Counted from the stretch's first letter, positions 8,566-19,091 are shown. The stretch is DNA of 64,000 nt from Pedobacter schmidteae (GCF_900564155.1 NZ_LS999839.1:2663097-2727096), one strand, 5' to 3'. The notes: generated from the letters alone by a model not told the origin. Numbers and translations: made by a program.

Positions 8566-9996
8566 ATGAAAGAAATCAATTACAAAATGATGTTGGCTAC
8601 GCTGGCTTTCGGTTTGCTGATCTGGTTTATCCCTGTGCCAGAGGGTGTAAAACCCGAGGCCTGGCACTTATTGGCTATTTTTTTAGCCACCATATTGGGC
8701 ATTATTCTTAAAGCTGCATCCATGGGTACCATGTCGATGATAGCCATTGCATTGGTCGCACTAACGGGTGTTTTAGCGCCGGGTAACCCCGGCAAGTCCA
8801 TATCCATGGCCTTAAGTAGTTTTGGCGATAAAGTGATCTGGCTCATCGGGATTTCCTTTTTTATTGCCAGGGGCTTTATCAAAACCGGACTGGGGAGCCG
8901 TATTGCTTATCTTTTTATCCGGGTATTTGGCCGAAGTTCATTAGGGTTGGGTTACGGTCTTGGATTGGCCGATCTGGTACTTGCCCCGGCCATTCCAAGT
9001 AATACCGCCCGCGGCGGAGGGATCATTTACCCCATCATGAAATCGATGGCGCTGAACTTTGATTCGGTACCCGAAAAGCCCGAAACACATCGTAGATTGG
9101 GGGCCTACCTCAGTCTGAACTGTTATAATATTAACCTCATCACCTCCTCTATGTTCTTGACGGGGACGGCCAGTAACCCTATGTGCCAGAAGTTTGCTGC
9201 TGATCTGGGGATCAACATTACCTGGATGTCCTGGATGTGGGCCGCATTGATTCCGGGTATTGTATCGCTGATAGCTGTTCCCTATATCCTGTACAAGATT
9301 TATCCCCCTGAACTGAAAAGAACAAAAGGTGCTACTAAAATGGCTGCCGAAAAGTTAAAGGAAATGGGAGGGGTAACCCGCAATGAATGGCTGATGCTGA
9401 TTGCTTTTTTTGTTCTGTTATTTTTATGGATTACGGGCGACATCTTTAAAATTGATGCTACTACAACCGCATTTATTGGATTGGTGTTTTTATTGCTGTC
9501 GCAGGTATTGACCTGGGAGGATGTAAAAAGTGAAAAGGGTGCCTGGGATACCATTGTCTGGTTTTCGGCTCTGGTGATGATGGGCAGTGCATTAAATCAG
9601 CTGGGACTGATCCCCTGGTTTAGCAATCTGATAAAGGCAAAAATTGGTGGAATGAGCTGGACAATGGCTTTTCCCATTATTATCCTGGTTTACTTTTATA
9701 GCCACTACATGTTTGCCAGCGCTACGGCACACGTTGCATCAATGTATGCAGCCTTGCTGGGAGTAGGTATTTCAGTTGGTATTCCGCCGCTGTTGCTGGC
9801 CTTGTCTTTGGGTTTTTGTGGAGGTATATACGGTACGCTAACCCATTACGGTCACGGACCCGCACCTGTATTTTTTGGAAGCACTTATGTGGAAGTAAAG
9901 GAATGGTGGTCGCGTGGGTTTATACTCAGTATCGTGTTTCTGATCATCTGGATGGGCATTGGCGGTTTATGGTGGAAAGCAATAGGCATATATTAA
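8566..9996 (+). CDS. DASS/SLC13-family anion (dicarboxylate) transporter
   Basis: This 476-residue inner-membrane protein has about twelve hydrophobic helices and an internal two-fold repeat. It belongs to the divalent anion:sodium symporter superfamily, CitT/2-oxoglutarate-malate translocator branch. The substrate motif S-N-T is present in PAIPSNTARGGG, with TGTASNP after it. The second half carries SATAHVASM at the matching hairpin. Family members move succinate, fumarate, malate, tartrate or citrate by symport or antiport. It lies 42 bases after the porin gene and 9 bases before sdhC, so a C4-dicarboxylate substrate is the natural inference. An exchanger function (fumarate in, succinate out) is possible if SdhCAB runs in reverse. 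Confidence 0.88.
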   Translation: MKEINYKMMLATLAFGLLIWFIPVPEGVKPEAWHLLAIFLATILGIILKAASMGTMSMIAIALVALTGVLAPGNPGKSISMALSSFGDKVIWLIGISFFIARGFIKTGLGSRIAYLFIRVFGRSSLGLGYGLGLADLVLAPAIPSNTARGGGIIYPIMKSMALNFDSVPEKPETHRRLGAYLSLNCYNINLITSSMFLTGTASNPMCQKFAADLGINITWMSWMWAALIPGIVSLIAVPYILYKIYPPELKRTKGATKMAAEKLKEMGGVTRNEWLMLIAFFVLLFLWITGDIFKIDATTTAFIGLVFLLLSQVLTWEDVKSEKGAWDTIVWFSALVMMGSALNQLGLIPWFSNLIKAKIGGMSWTMAFPIIILVYFYSHYMFASATAHVASMYAALLGVGISVGIPPLLLALSLGFCGGIYGTLTHYGHGPAPVFFGSTYVEVKEWWSRGFILSIVFLIIWMGIGGLWWKAIGIY

Positions 9997-10005
9997 GCAT
10001 CGATT

Positions 10006-10680
10006 ATGGATTATAAAAAAAATAGGACATCCAGCCTGATGCGCAAAATGCTGATGGCACTTACCGGATTATTTCTCTGCTTTTTTCTGGTGATACACCT
10101 GTTGGGAAACTTGCAGCTATTGTTGCCTGCCGAGCAGGCCAGAACCAGTTTTAACAGTTATTCGCAACTCCTGTCCGGTAACATTTTTATCAAAATCATT
10201 TCCTATGTGCTGTATGCTTCGCTTGTTCTTCATGCACTGGATGCGTTGATCATCACCATAAAAAACCGGAAAGCAGCGGGTACTTATGCATACGATAAAA
10301 GGGCAGCAGCCAGTAAATGGTATTCCCGAAATATGGGGATATTGGGTACCATTATACTTGTTTTCCTGGTATTTCATTTTAAGGACTTCTGGTATCAGTA
10401 TAAGTTTGGCAATCTGCCATTGGATACTGAGGGGAATAAAGACCTTTATGGCATAGTTGTGGGCGTGTACCAGGATTTATGGTACGTGTTTTTTTATGTC
10501 GTTTGCATGTTTGCTGTCGGTTTTCATCTGTTGCATGGCTTTTTTAGTGCGGCCAGAAGTATGGGCGTTTATCACCCCAAATATGTGGTATGGCTAAGAA
10601 ACTTTGGTAAATGGTACAGTTATATCATTACCATTGGTTTTGCTGTTATACCCGTTTATGTTTACCTAACCCAACTTTGA
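10006..10680 (+). CDS. sdhC: Succinate dehydrogenase/fumarate reductase cytochrome b subunit
   Basis: This 224-residue protein with five membrane helices corresponds to the fused, di-haem type cytochrome b subunit used by Bacteroidota and Bacillota. Candidate haem-ligand histidines lie inside helices: HLLGN (residue ~28), LHALDA, FHFKDFW and [10 protein letters not shown]. It anchors SdhAB to the membrane and passes electrons to or from menaquinone. The start ATG lies 9 bases after the DASS gene, and its TGA is one base from the sdhA ATG. The di-haem type is used for both succinate oxidation and fumarate reduction, so direction cannot be read from the sequence. Confidence 0.92.
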   Translation: MDYKKNRTSSLMRKMLMALTGLFLCFFLVIHLLGNLQLLLPAEQARTSFNSYSQLLSGNIFIKIISYVLYASLVLHALDALIITIKNRKAAGTYAYDKRAAASKWYSRNMGILGTIILVFLVFHFKDFWYQYKFGNLPLDTEGNKDLYGIVVGVYQDLWYVFFYVVCMFAVGFHLLHGFFSAARSMGVYHPKYVVWLRNFGKWYSYIITIGFAVIPVYVYLTQL

Positions 10681-10681
10681 T

Positions 10682-12598
10682 ATGGAACTGAATGCTAAGA
10701 TACCACCGGGTCCGCTAAAGGATAAATGGAATTATTATAAGGATCATGCTAAACTGGTAAACCCGGCGAACCGTAAAAAACTGGATGTCATTGTGGTAGG
10801 AACAGGTCTTGCAGGTAGCTCTGTTGCGGCATCTTTGGCCGAAATGGGCTATAACGTCACTTCATTCTGTTTTCAGGATTCGGCCCGAAGGGCGCATTCG
10901 GTAGCTGCGCAGGGTGGGGTAAATGCGGCAAAGAATTATAAAAACGATGGCGACAGCGTTTACCGGATGTTTTACGATACGATTAAAGGGGGCGATTTCC
11001 GTTCAAGGGAAGCCAATGTATATCGGTTGGCCGAGTGTTCGGCCCAGCTGATTGACCAGGCGGTAGCACAGGGCGTTCCTTTTGGCCGGGAATATGGAGG
11101 TTACCTTAGCAACCGCTCTTTTGGCGGGGTGCAGGTAAGCCGGACATTTTATGCCCGGGGACAAACCGGACAGCAATTGCTGCTGGGTGCATATCAGGCC
11201 TTACTGCGACAGGTGGCATTGGGTACGGTGAAATTACATACACGACATGAAATGATGGAGCTGGTAGTTGCCGATGGCAAAGCCAGGGGAGTAATTGTCA
11301 GAAATTTGGATACCGGAGCTATAGAACGATATGGAGCACATGCAGTGGTTTTGGCCACAGGAGGCTTCGGTAAAATCTATTATTTGTCTACCCTGGCCAT
11401 GGGCTGCAATGCTTCGGCTATATGGCGTGCCCACAAAAAAGGGGCCTTTATGGCCTGCCCCAGCTGGACACAGGTACATCCAACTTCCTTACCTCAGTCG
11501 GGAGGTTATCAGAGCAAACTTACCCTGATGTCCGAATCATTAAGAAATGATGGACGCATTTGGGTACCCTTAAAACCGGACGAACAGCGTAAACCCAATG
11601 ATATACCCGAGGACGAACGTGATTATTACCTGGAGCGGCGCTATCCCGCATTTGGAAACCTGGCCCCGCGTGATATTTCCTCCCGCGCGGCAAAAGAACG
11701 CATTGATGCAGGGTTTGGTGTAGGACCTCAGCAAAATGCAGTTTATTTAGACTTCTCTAAGGCCATTAAAGAGCAGGGAAAACAGAAAATTAAAGAGAAA
11801 TATGGTAATCTGTTTGACATGTATCGCAAAATTACAGCAACGGATGCTTATACAGAGCCTATGATGATCTCGCCAGCGGCACATTTTTCAATGGGCGGAC
11901 TATGGGTGGATTATGAACTGATGACTACCGTGCCCGGATTATTTGCTCTTGGTGAAGCCAATTTTGCTGATCATGGGGCAAACCGTTTGGGGGCCAATTC
12001 GTTGTTGCAGGCTTGTGTGGATGGTTATTTTGTTGGTCCCTATACCATTTCCAATTATCTGGCCAACGAAATTAAAGAGCCCCGGATCAGTTTGGAAAGG
12101 CAGGAGTTTGTGGATGCAGAAGTGGCCGTACGGGCATATTTGTCAAAACTGATTGCGATTAATGGGAACAAGTCTGCCGATTATTATCATAAAACATTGG
12201 GCAAATTGCTGTATGACTATTGCGGATTATCCAGAAGTAAAGATGGTTTGTTGAAGGCCATACAGGAGATCAGGGCCCTGCGCAATGATTTTTATCTGAA
12301 CCTGAAAGTTTCGGGCGATGAGGATGAAATGAATGGAGAGCTGGAAAAAGCAGGCCGGGTTGGCGATTATCTGGAGGTGGCCGAATTGATGTGCCAGGAT
12401 GCACTAACGCGCGAGGAATCCTGTGGTGCCCATTTCAGGGAAGAATACCAGACTGCCGAAGGTGAGGCTTTAAGGAATGATGAATTGTTCTGTTTTGTTT
12501 CGGCCTGGAAGTATCAGGGCGAGGAGCAGGAAGAACTGCTGATTCGGGAGCCTTTAAAATTTGAAAATGTTGAACTGGCGGTTAGAAGCTATAAATAG
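10682..12598 (+). CDS. sdhA: Succinate dehydrogenase/fumarate reductase flavoprotein subunit
   Basis: This 638-residue flavoprotein carries the dinucleotide-binding [10 protein letters not shown] near residues 40-49 and the covalent-FAD histidine H72 in [11 protein letters not shown]. The active-site region [10 protein letters not shown] is followed by [17 protein letters not shown]. The C-terminal helical domain is complete. It oxidises succinate to fumarate (or the reverse) on the cytoplasmic face and passes electrons to the SdhB clusters. It is translationally tied to sdhC (one base apart) and followed by sdhB 11 bases later. The length is normal for the Bacteroidota type, which is longer than E. 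coli SdhA. Confidence 0.95.
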   Translation: MELNAKIPPGPLKDKWNYYKDHAKLVNPANRKKLDVIVVGTGLAGSSVAASLAEMGYNVTSFCFQDSARRAHSVAAQGGVNAAKNYKNDGDSVYRMFYDTIKGGDFRSREANVYRLAECSAQLIDQAVAQGVPFGREYGGYLSNRSFGGVQVSRTFYARGQTGQQLLLGAYQALLRQVALGTVKLHTRHEMMELVVADGKARGVIVRNLDTGAIERYGAHAVVLATGGFGKIYYLSTLAMGCNASAIWRAHKKGAFMACPSWTQVHPTSLPQSGGYQSKLTLMSESLRNDGRIWVPLKPDEQRKPNDIPEDERDYYLERRYPAFGNLAPRDISSRAAKERIDAGFGVGPQQNAVYLDFSKAIKEQGKQKIKEKYGNLFDMYRKITATDAYTEPMMISPAAHFSMGGLWVDYELMTTVPGLFALGEANFADHGANRLGANSLLQACVDGYFVGPYTISNYLANEIKEPRISLERQEFVDAEVAVRAYLSKLIAINGNKSADYYHKTLGKLLYDYCGLSRSKDGLLKAIQEIRALRNDFYLNLKVSGDEDEMNGELEKAGRVGDYLEVAELMCQDALTREESCGAHFREEYQTAEGEALRNDELFCFVSAWKYQGEEQEELLIREPLKFENVELAVRSYK

Positions 12599-12609
12599 AA
12601 CGATGGGTT

Positions 12610-13356
12610 ATGAAGATTTATCTGAAAATTTGGAGACAAAATGAAGCCGGGAGTCCGGGTAAAATGGTTGACTATGAGTTGGATAATGTGATCTCTCATA
12701 TGTCTTTTCTGGAGATGATGGATACCTTGAATGAAAAGCTGGTTTTATCGGGCGAACGCCCGGTTGAATTTGATCACGATTGCAGGGAAGGGATTTGTGG
12801 AACCTGCGGAATGATGATTAATGGGCGGGCGCATGGGCCGGTACCTAATTTAACCACTTGCCAGTTGCACATGAGAGAATTCAAAGATGGCGATACCATT
12901 TATGTGGAACCTTTTAGGGGGAGCGCTTTTCCTGTAAAGCGGGATTTGAGGGTGGACCGTTCTGCGTTCGACCGGATCATTATGGCGGGAGGTTTTATTT
13001 CGGTAAATACCGGACAGCCTCCAGAGGCCAATAGCATTTCGGTAAGTCATGAGCATGCCGAGTCGGCCTTTGATTCGGCAGCCTGTATTGGCTGTGGTGC
13101 CTGTGTAGCTACCTGCAAAAATTCGAGTGCGGCCCTGTTTACTTCGGCAAAAATAGCCCATCTGGTTAAACTGCCGCAGGGAAAAATAGAGGCGCAAAAA
13201 AGAGCAATTGCCATGGTGACGCAAATGGACAAGGAAGAATTTGGCCATTGTACCAATACCGAAGCCTGCGAAGTAGAATGCCCGCAAGGAATCTCTGTGC
13301 TAAATATAGCCAGAATGAACTGGGAATATACCATTGGAAGTGTCTTGAAGAAATAA
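12610..13356 (+). CDS. sdhB: Succinate dehydrogenase/fumarate reductase iron-sulfur subunit
   Basis: This 248-residue protein has an N-terminal ferredoxin domain with cysteines C58, C63, C66 and C84 for the [2Fe-2S] cluster. The C-terminal ferredoxin domain has CIGCGACVATC (C159, C162, C165, C169) and CTNTEACEVECP (C214, C220, C224), which supply the [4Fe-4S] and [3Fe-4S] clusters. It carries electrons between the flavin in SdhA and the quinone/haem site in SdhC. It is the last gene of the porin-DASS-sdhCAB run. No strong hairpin terminator is visible in the 81 bases before the next gene. Confidence 0.95.
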   Translation: MKIYLKIWRQNEAGSPGKMVDYELDNVISHMSFLEMMDTLNEKLVLSGERPVEFDHDCREGICGTCGMMINGRAHGPVPNLTTCQLHMREFKDGDTIYVEPFRGSAFPVKRDLRVDRSAFDRIIMAGGFISVNTGQPPEANSISVSHEHAESAFDSAACIGCGACVATCKNSSAALFTSAKIAHLVKLPQGKIEAQKRAIAMVTQMDKEEFGHCTNTEACEVECPQGISVLNIARMNWEYTIGSVLKK

Positions 13357-13437
13357 AGCCGAATTCAATAAAATATTCATGCATTTATCAATATTGACAA
13401 AACAATAATTAGTTTTATAAAATATTGGTCAGTATAA

Positions 13438-14043
13438 ATGCAGGATAATATATCAGGGGGATATAATGAAGTTGAATTGTTAACCAGACTTGGCAATGGC
13501 GACAAGTATGCCTTTGAATTGTTATATAACCAATATAAATACCGGATAGCGGGTAATTTATTAAAACTCCTTAAATCGGAGGATCTTGCAGAAGAAATAT
13601 TGCAGGATCTTTTTGTGAAAATTTGGGATACCAGGAAAACTATTGATCCTCAGAAATCCTTCAGGTCTTATCTTTTCCGGATAGCCGAAAATATGGTGAT
13701 GGACTATTACCGAAAGGCATCAAGAGACAAGAGAATTCAGGACAAGCTAATGGCTGCCACCGCCGAAAGTTATTCTCACATCGAAGAACATATTTTTAAC
13801 AAAGAAAGTGAATTGTTACTGTATAACGCCATCGAATTGCTCCCCCCGCAGCGAAAACAGGTGTTTACTTTATGCAAGCTGGAGGGGAAATCCTATAAGG
13901 AAGTGAGCGAATTGCTGGGTATTTCGCATTCTACCATCAACGACCATCTTTTAAAGTCTAACCGATTCCTTAAGCAACACCTCAATCCCCAGTCGGGCAC
14001 CGTTTTATCGGGAGTAGTAGCTGCCATTCTTTTTGGGATATAA
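13438..14043 (+). CDS. ECF-type RNA polymerase sigma factor
   Basis: This 201-residue sigma-70-family protein has region 2 at about residues 25-95 (EEILQDLFVKIWDTR and SYLFRIAENMVMDYYRK) and region 4 at about 130-185 (LPPQRKQVFTLCKLEGKSYK, then a helix-turn-helix with LLGISHSTINDHL). Regions 1 and 3 are absent, as in ECF factors. It heads a sigma-FecR-SusC-SusD series, so its expected targets include the downstream susCD genes. The last ~16 residues (SGTVLSGVVAAILFGI) form a hydrophobic tail that could touch the membrane. The start ATG is at 13438, and no Shine-Dalgarno sequence is evident. Confidence 0.92.
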   Translation: MQDNISGGYNEVELLTRLGNGDKYAFELLYNQYKYRIAGNLLKLLKSEDLAEEILQDLFVKIWDTRKTIDPQKSFRSYLFRIAENMVMDYYRKASRDKRIQDKLMAATAESYSHIEEHIFNKESELLLYNAIELLPPQRKQVFTLCKLEGKSYKEVSELLGISHSTINDHLLKSNRFLKQHLNPQSGTVLSGVVAAILFGI

Positions 14044-14104
14044 AAAAAGTATTTTTTTGAGCAGGTAGTTTTTCGGGGTTAAGCGTATTAGCGATAAAAC
14101 AGCC

Positions 14105-15319
14105 TTGGAAACACCTCAACACATTAACGATTTATATCGCAAATACTTGGACAACCGTTGTTCTGAAGCAGAATTGTTGGTTTTAGTGCAGTATTTTGAA
14201 CAGGAGGACAATGAAGAAGTTTTGCGTGGACTGGTGCGCAAAGCATTTGATGATGATCAAACCGATTACAAAAATGTGCTTGCCGTTCATGCGATAACGG
14301 ATCGTGTAGATTTTAAATTGCAGCAAAAACTGGGTTTGTTGGAGGATGCTAAAGCGAGCTCTAAAACAAACTGGCGACTATGGATTTCCGTAGCAGCGAC
14401 ATTACTGCTGATAATAGGTCTGGTATTTTATAACAAAAGATCTGCTTTGTTTGACAATCGGCAGCAGCAGGTTATACTGGCGAATGACATTGCACCAGGA
14501 AAAAATACAGCCACATTAACACTGGCGGATGGCAAAGTAATTCCATTAAGCGATGCAAAAACAGGTGTGGTAATTGATGCCTCAAAGTTGAGTTATAATG
14601 ATGGTACGGCCATTTCTACATCGGTACAGGACCAAGGCAAAGCGGGCAGTTTATTAAACGCCATTGCTACGCCACGAGGTGGACAATACCATGTGGTTTT
14701 ACCCGATGGTACCAAGGTTTGGCTCAATGCGGCTTCAAGCATTAAATTTCCTTCAAACTTTACCGGGGTAAAACAGCGCAGGGTGGAGTTGACCGGTGAA
14801 GCGTATTTCGAAGTTTCAAAAACAACTGGCGACAAACCTATTCCATTTGTGGTGGTAAGCCCTCATCAACAGGTGGAGGTATTGGGCACACACTTCAATA
14901 TCAATGCCTACGCCGACGAGGCCAGTAGCAAAACCACTTTACTGGAAGGAGCCGTACAGGTGTCCTCATTAAATAAAGACAAATCAACAGCTGTCGAAAA
15001 TCATTCCGCGCGCTTATCGCCTGGTCAGCAAGCTAGTCTTAACGATCGGGCGATTCAAATCAAAACTGTAAATACAGAGGCTGCTGTGGCCTGGAAAAAT
15101 AACAAATTTATGTTTGAAGGAAACAATATTCAGGGGATTATGCGCCAGGTATCCAGATGGTATGATGTAGATGTCGTATTTAAAGGAGACATCTCGCAGG
15201 AAGCATTTGCAGGCAAAATATCCAGGTTCAAGCATCTTTCCGAAGTGCTGGATCTGATCGAATTAACAGGTTTAGTCCATTTCAAAGTTGAAGGAAGGAG
15301 GATTACCGTAATGCCTTAA
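14105..15319 (+). CDS. FecR-family anti-sigma factor
   Basis: This 404-residue single-pass inner-membrane protein has a cytoplasmic N-terminal anti-sigma region (residues 1-90), one membrane helix (about 92-110, after KTNWRLW) and a periplasmic FecR domain. The FecR domain carries TPRGGQYHVVLPDGT and VWLNAASSIKFP, ending in a DUF4974-like C-terminal module. It holds the sigma factor at 13438 inactive until the STN domain of the neighbouring SusC protein signals ligand binding. The reading frame begins with TTG at 14105. No in-frame ATG exists until deep inside the protein, and the frame is open only back to about 14069, so TTG is the likeliest start. Confidence 0.9.
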   Translation: METPQHINDLYRKYLDNRCSEAELLVLVQYFEQEDNEEVLRGLVRKAFDDDQTDYKNVLAVHAITDRVDFKLQQKLGLLEDAKASSKTNWRLWISVAATLLLIIGLVFYNKRSALFDNRQQQVILANDIAPGKNTATLTLADGKVIPLSDAKTGVVIDASKLSYNDGTAISTSVQDQGKAGSLLNAIATPRGGQYHVVLPDGTKVWLNAASSIKFPSNFTGVKQRRVELTGEAYFEVSKTTGDKPIPFVVVSPHQQVEVLGTHFNINAYADEASSKTTLLEGAVQVSSLNKDKSTAVENHSARLSPGQQASLNDRAIQIKTVNTEAAVAWKNNKFMFEGNNIQGIMRQVSRWYDVDVVFKGDISQEAFAGKISRFKHLSEVLDLIELTGLVHFKVEGRRITVMP

Positions 15320-15456
15320 ACTTTTACAAAGCCATACGGATATCCAAAAAAAAAGAACCGGGAGTACTACGAATACCCCCGGCAATTTATCTGGATCATC
15401 CAATTGAATATAATGTGTTAAGTACTATTTCAACTAATCCAAACAACCACAAATTT

Positions 15457-18400
15457 ATGAATTTTTATACCAGAATGATAAACCGGCTTTTTAGTCGGTT
15501 ATCACCATTTCTGTTGGCCGTTAACCAGGTTTTGTATCACCTGAAAGCAGTCGATAAAAGAAAATTATTAATGAGAATAAACCTAACCACCTTTCTGTTG
15601 ATTTCTTTATTTATGCAAGCCGGCTTAGGCGCCACGGCCCAGAAAATAAACCTGTCGGAAAGAAATATTTTATTGCCCGCACTGCTGGATAAAATCAGTA
15701 AACAAAGCGGTTACGATTTCTTTTACACCAATGAAATGCTTGGCGAACGCAGAAAAGTGACCGTAAACTTTAAAAATGCCGAGCTGAACGAGGTTTTGCA
15801 ATACCTGTTTAAAGGCTATAATTTGAAATATACCATTAAGTATAAGACAGTTGTGGTGCAGCGCGAAACAGATAACGGTACCAGGCCAGAGTATGCCTTG
15901 AAGAAAGTGAAGATAAAGGGAATGGTAGCCGATGAGAAAGGACACCCCATAGTAGGGGCCAGTGTGCTGGAAAAGGGAACCAAAAACTACAGCGGTACCG
16001 ACAGCAATGGGGCCTTTGTTATTGAGGTAGAAGAAAATGCGGTATTGGTGATCAGTTATGTAGGGTATAATACTCAGGAACTGCGTACCGAGCCTTCTGG
16101 TAAAATGCTTAATGTGGTACTCAAAGAGAGTTTAAACAAGCTGGACGAGGTAGGCGTAATCAATACGGGCTACCAGAAAATCAAAAAGGACCAGCTTACA
16201 GGTGCGGCAGCGGTAATTGGCGAAAAGGACTATCAGCAGCGGGTAGCTGTAACGGGTAATTTTTTAGAAAACCTGGAAGGAAAGGTTCCCGGACTGGTTT
16301 ATAATGCAGCTTCCCGCGATATCTCTATTCGTGGCGTAAGTACTTTTGATGCCGTTAAAAGACCGCTGATTGTAGTGGATGGTTTTCCGACCGAGATAGA
16401 CCTGAGCAGCATTAACCCAAATGATGTGATTTCTGTCAGTGTATTACGGGATGCTGCTGCCGCATCTATTTACGGTGTTCAGGCTTCCAATGGAGTAATT
16501 GTGGTGGTAACCCGTCGTGGTAAAGCCGGTAAGCCTGTTTTTAATTTCAGAAGTACATTGGGTATAGAATCCAGTCTTGATTTCGACTATATGAAATATG
16601 CGGGTACCGATGAGATGATACAGATTGAAAAAGACATTGTGAATACAGAATATGATGCACGGTATTATTATAACGATTACCAGCCGATAGATCCGGTAAG
16701 AAAGGTATTATTTGATTTGGGTGATCAGCTGATTACCCAGGCCGAAGCGGACCAGAAACTGGCAGCTATTGGGGGGTATAACAATCTGGGTGACTATAAA
16801 CGTTTGTTTTATCATCGCCGGCAGGTTAAAAATATCGACTTTGATGTAAGTGGTGGTAGCGATAAAAGCACTTATTTGCTGGGCTTAAACTATATGGGAG
16901 AGCGGCCGAGGGAAATAGGATCAGACAACAGGCGGATTATGTTAAATATAGCCAACACTTATCAGCTGAATAAAATATTCTCTTTTGATTTTAGGGGAAG
17001 CTATACCAATAATCAGATTAAAACAGGTAAAACTGCAGCCTATGAAACGTTGCTGCCGTACGACCGTTTGGTTGATGATAATGGAAATGCAATGCCTGCT
17101 ACTTTTGGTGAAGCGGCCGAAATGTTTTACGCCATTAACCCAACTTATAACGATAAGGCTAAGGCCCTGGGCTTGTATGATCAGCTGTATTATCCTGTTG
17201 CAGAGCTTTATGCCAATAGTAATAAAACCATCATGAATTCCTTTAGGGGGCAGGGGCGTTTAAATAGTAAAATCAATAGTTGGTTAAATCTGGAGCTGGG
17301 AGCAGCTTATGAAAATGAACATGGGCAGGTGGATCAGCTGAAAACCGAAGATGCTTACAGTTTGCGCTATATGGTCAACTCAAAAGCAAAAAAAGATCCT
17401 GCAAAAGGAACACCCCTGTTTACCGATTTGCCGAAGGGCGCTATGCTTACCCGCCAGAGTTTGCAAAATATAGCCTACACTTTAAGGGGACAGTTTAATG
17501 CCAATTATTATTCAAAAAATCAAAAGCACAATATTTCGGGTATTTTGGGTGTGGAGCAGCGTAAAACCCAATCAGAGTCTTTTAAAAATACGTTTTTTGG
17601 TTACGATGGACAGTCGCTCGTTAGCATGCCAGTCAATTACCAAGTGCTAAATTCTATGGTCACTCCGGCTTTTCCGGAAGTTGGGGATTATGGTTCGAGG
17701 TTTATCAGCGCTAATTATATGGGCGAGACATCCAGCGACCGCAGGTTCCGTTCTTATTACGGACAGGCAACCTATGTGTACAATAGCCGTTATGTGGCTA
17801 CAGGAAGTTTACGTGTAGATCAATCCAATCTTTTTGGGGCCGATCCTAAGTATAAAAATAAACCACTGTGGTCGGCCGGCGTAAACTGGGTTATCGGACA
17901 GGAAGAATTCATGAAACCTTTAACCTGGGTAAGCAGCCTGCAACTAAGGGCCGCTACAGGCTTTAATGGAAATGTACCCAGCAGTTTTAATGGACCTTTT
18001 TTATTGCTGAATTCAAGGTTGAACACGATGTTGAACTCGACACTGATGTTTTACGATGTGTTGTCGCCAGAAAACCAATCTATCCGTTGGGAAACAACAA
18101 ATAGCTATAATCTGGGTTTGGACTACGGATTGTTTGACAACCGGCTGTCTGGAACTGTCGACCTGTATTATAAAAAAACAAACGATGTGTTTGGGACCCT
18201 TTCTGCCGATCCGACAGTAGGTTTTAATCAGTACAATGCCAATACCGCATCTATAGAAAACAAAGGGCTGGAGCTGATGATCAACAGCCTTAACGTAAGT
18301 ACCGGTGGTTTTAGCTGGCGTACTGGTCTAACGGCCTCCTTTAACAAAAATAAAGTACTTGATGTGCAGCCCAAAGACAAAAAATATTCACTGGATATTG

Positions 18401-19089
18401 TGAGAAATACTGATTTGCAGAAGGGTTATCCTATGAATGCCGTATTTAGCTACAAATACGCGGGGTTAAACGAATTGGGACAGCCCGGTGTGTACGATAA
18501 AGATGGAAACATCAAACTGATGAATACCCTTGATGATGCCATTGTAGATGTAGACTTTGGTGATATGGTATACAGCGGTACGGCCAAGCCTAAATATGTT
18601 ATAGGCTTAAATAACCAGTTCTCTGTAGGCGCTTTTGACCTGTCCTTTCTGTTTATGTATTATGGCGGGCACGTGATGCGGGTACAACAGGCCGATCCTC
18701 AAGGCGTTGGTTTTCCTTTAAAAGGATCGGCTAATTACTGGAAGCAAAAAGGAGACGAGGCGAATACGGATATACCAGGTTTCCCGGTTTATGGATCGCC
18801 GGGCGATTTTAGTTATGCAGCAAGGAATGGTTTTGCCTATGCCGACCGATATGTAAGAAGGGCAGACTACATCCGGTTAAGGGATGTGGTATTGACCTAT
18901 AACCTGAAAAGTGACTGGCTTAAAAAAGCAGGTATCAGCAATACACAGCTGCGTTTTCAGGCACAAAACCCCTTTAAATATACTTTTAGCGGAAACGATG
19001 TAGACCCTGAAGCTATTGATAAACGGGAAGGAATAAGGAATTTGCCACAGCCTGCATTTTACAGTTTAACGCTATCTACTAATTTTTAA
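15457..19089 (+). CDS. SusC/RagA TonB-dependent receptor with N-terminal STN domain
   Basis: This outer-membrane importer of about 1210 residues has, in order: a signal sequence after a longish basic leader (hydrophobic stretch near residues 43-57), an STN signalling domain (about 65-120), a carboxypeptidase-like beta-sandwich (about 140-225), the plug with LRDAAAASIYGVQASNG, and a 22-strand barrel ending in LSTNF. STN domains report ligand occupancy to a periplasmic FecR, here the adjacent gene. It pairs with SusD, whose start is 2 bases downstream. A GTG 14 codons upstream is possible, but the ATG at 15457 fits the family better. The ligand is unknown; no glycoside hydrolase or peptidase lies nearby. 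Confidence 0.93.
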   Translation: MNFYTRMINRLFSRLSPFLLAVNQVLYHLKAVDKRKLLMRINLTTFLLISLFMQAGLGATAQKINLSERNILLPALLDKISKQSGYDFFYTNEMLGERRKVTVNFKNAELNEVLQYLFKGYNLKYTIKYKTVVVQRETDNGTRPEYALKKVKIKGMVADEKGHPIVGASVLEKGTKNYSGTDSNGAFVIEVEENAVLVISYVGYNTQELRTEPSGKMLNVVLKESLNKLDEVGVINTGYQKIKKDQLTGAAAVIGEKDYQQRVAVTGNFLENLEGKVPGLVYNAASRDISIRGVSTFDAVKRPLIVVDGFPTEIDLSSINPNDVISVSVLRDAAAASIYGVQASNGVIVVVTRRGKAGKPVFNFRSTLGIESSLDFDYMKYAGTDEMIQIEKDIVNTEYDARYYYNDYQPIDPVRKVLFDLGDQLITQAEADQKLAAIGGYNNLGDYKRLFYHRRQVKNIDFDVSGGSDKSTYLLGLNYMGERPREIGSDNRRIMLNIANTYQLNKIFSFDFRGSYTNNQIKTGKTAAYETLLPYDRLVDDNGNAMPATFGEAAEMFYAINPTYNDKAKALGLYDQLYYPVAELYANSNKTIMNSFRGQGRLNSKINSWLNLELGAAYENEHGQVDQLKTEDAYSLRYMVNSKAKKDPAKGTPLFTDLPKGAMLTRQSLQNIAYTLRGQFNANYYSKNQKHNISGILGVEQRKTQSESFKNTFFGYDGQSLVSMPVNYQVLNSMVTPAFPEVGDYGSRFISANYMGETSSDRRFRSYYGQATYVYNSRYVATGSLRVDQSNLFGADPKYKNKPLWSAGVNWVIGQEEFMKPLTWVSSLQLRAATGFNGNVPSSFNGPFLLLNSRLNTMLNSTLMFYDVLSPENQSIRWETTNSYNLGLDYGLFDNRLSGTVDLYYKKTNDVFGTLSADPTVGFNQYNANTASIENKGLELMINSLNVSTGGFSWRTGLTASFNKNKVLDVQPKDKKYSLDIVRNTDLQKGYPMNAVFSYKYAGLNELGQPGVYDKDGNIKLMNTLDDAIVDVDFGDMVYSGTAKPKYVIGLNNQFSVGAFDLSFLFMYYGGHVMRVQQADPQGVGFPLKGSANYWKQKGDEANTDIPGFPVYGSPGDFSYAARNGFAYADRYVRRADYIRLRDVVLTYNLKSDWLKKAGISNTQLRFQAQNPFKYTFSGNDVDPEAIDKREGIRNLPQPAFYSLTLSTNF

Positions 19090-19091
19090 CC

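Noticed and set aside
13394..13421. E. coli-like promoter TTGACA-N16-TATAAA upstream of the ECF sigma gene
   Set aside because: The stretch is very A+T-rich, and the Bacteroidota main sigma factor prefers TTTG/TAnnTTTG. The match is probably chance, so it was not listed as a feature.
15415..15456. GTG start for the SusC gene 14 codons upstream
   Set aside because: The extra residues are polar and unlike SusC leaders; the ATG at 15457 is preferred, although the longer form is not excluded.
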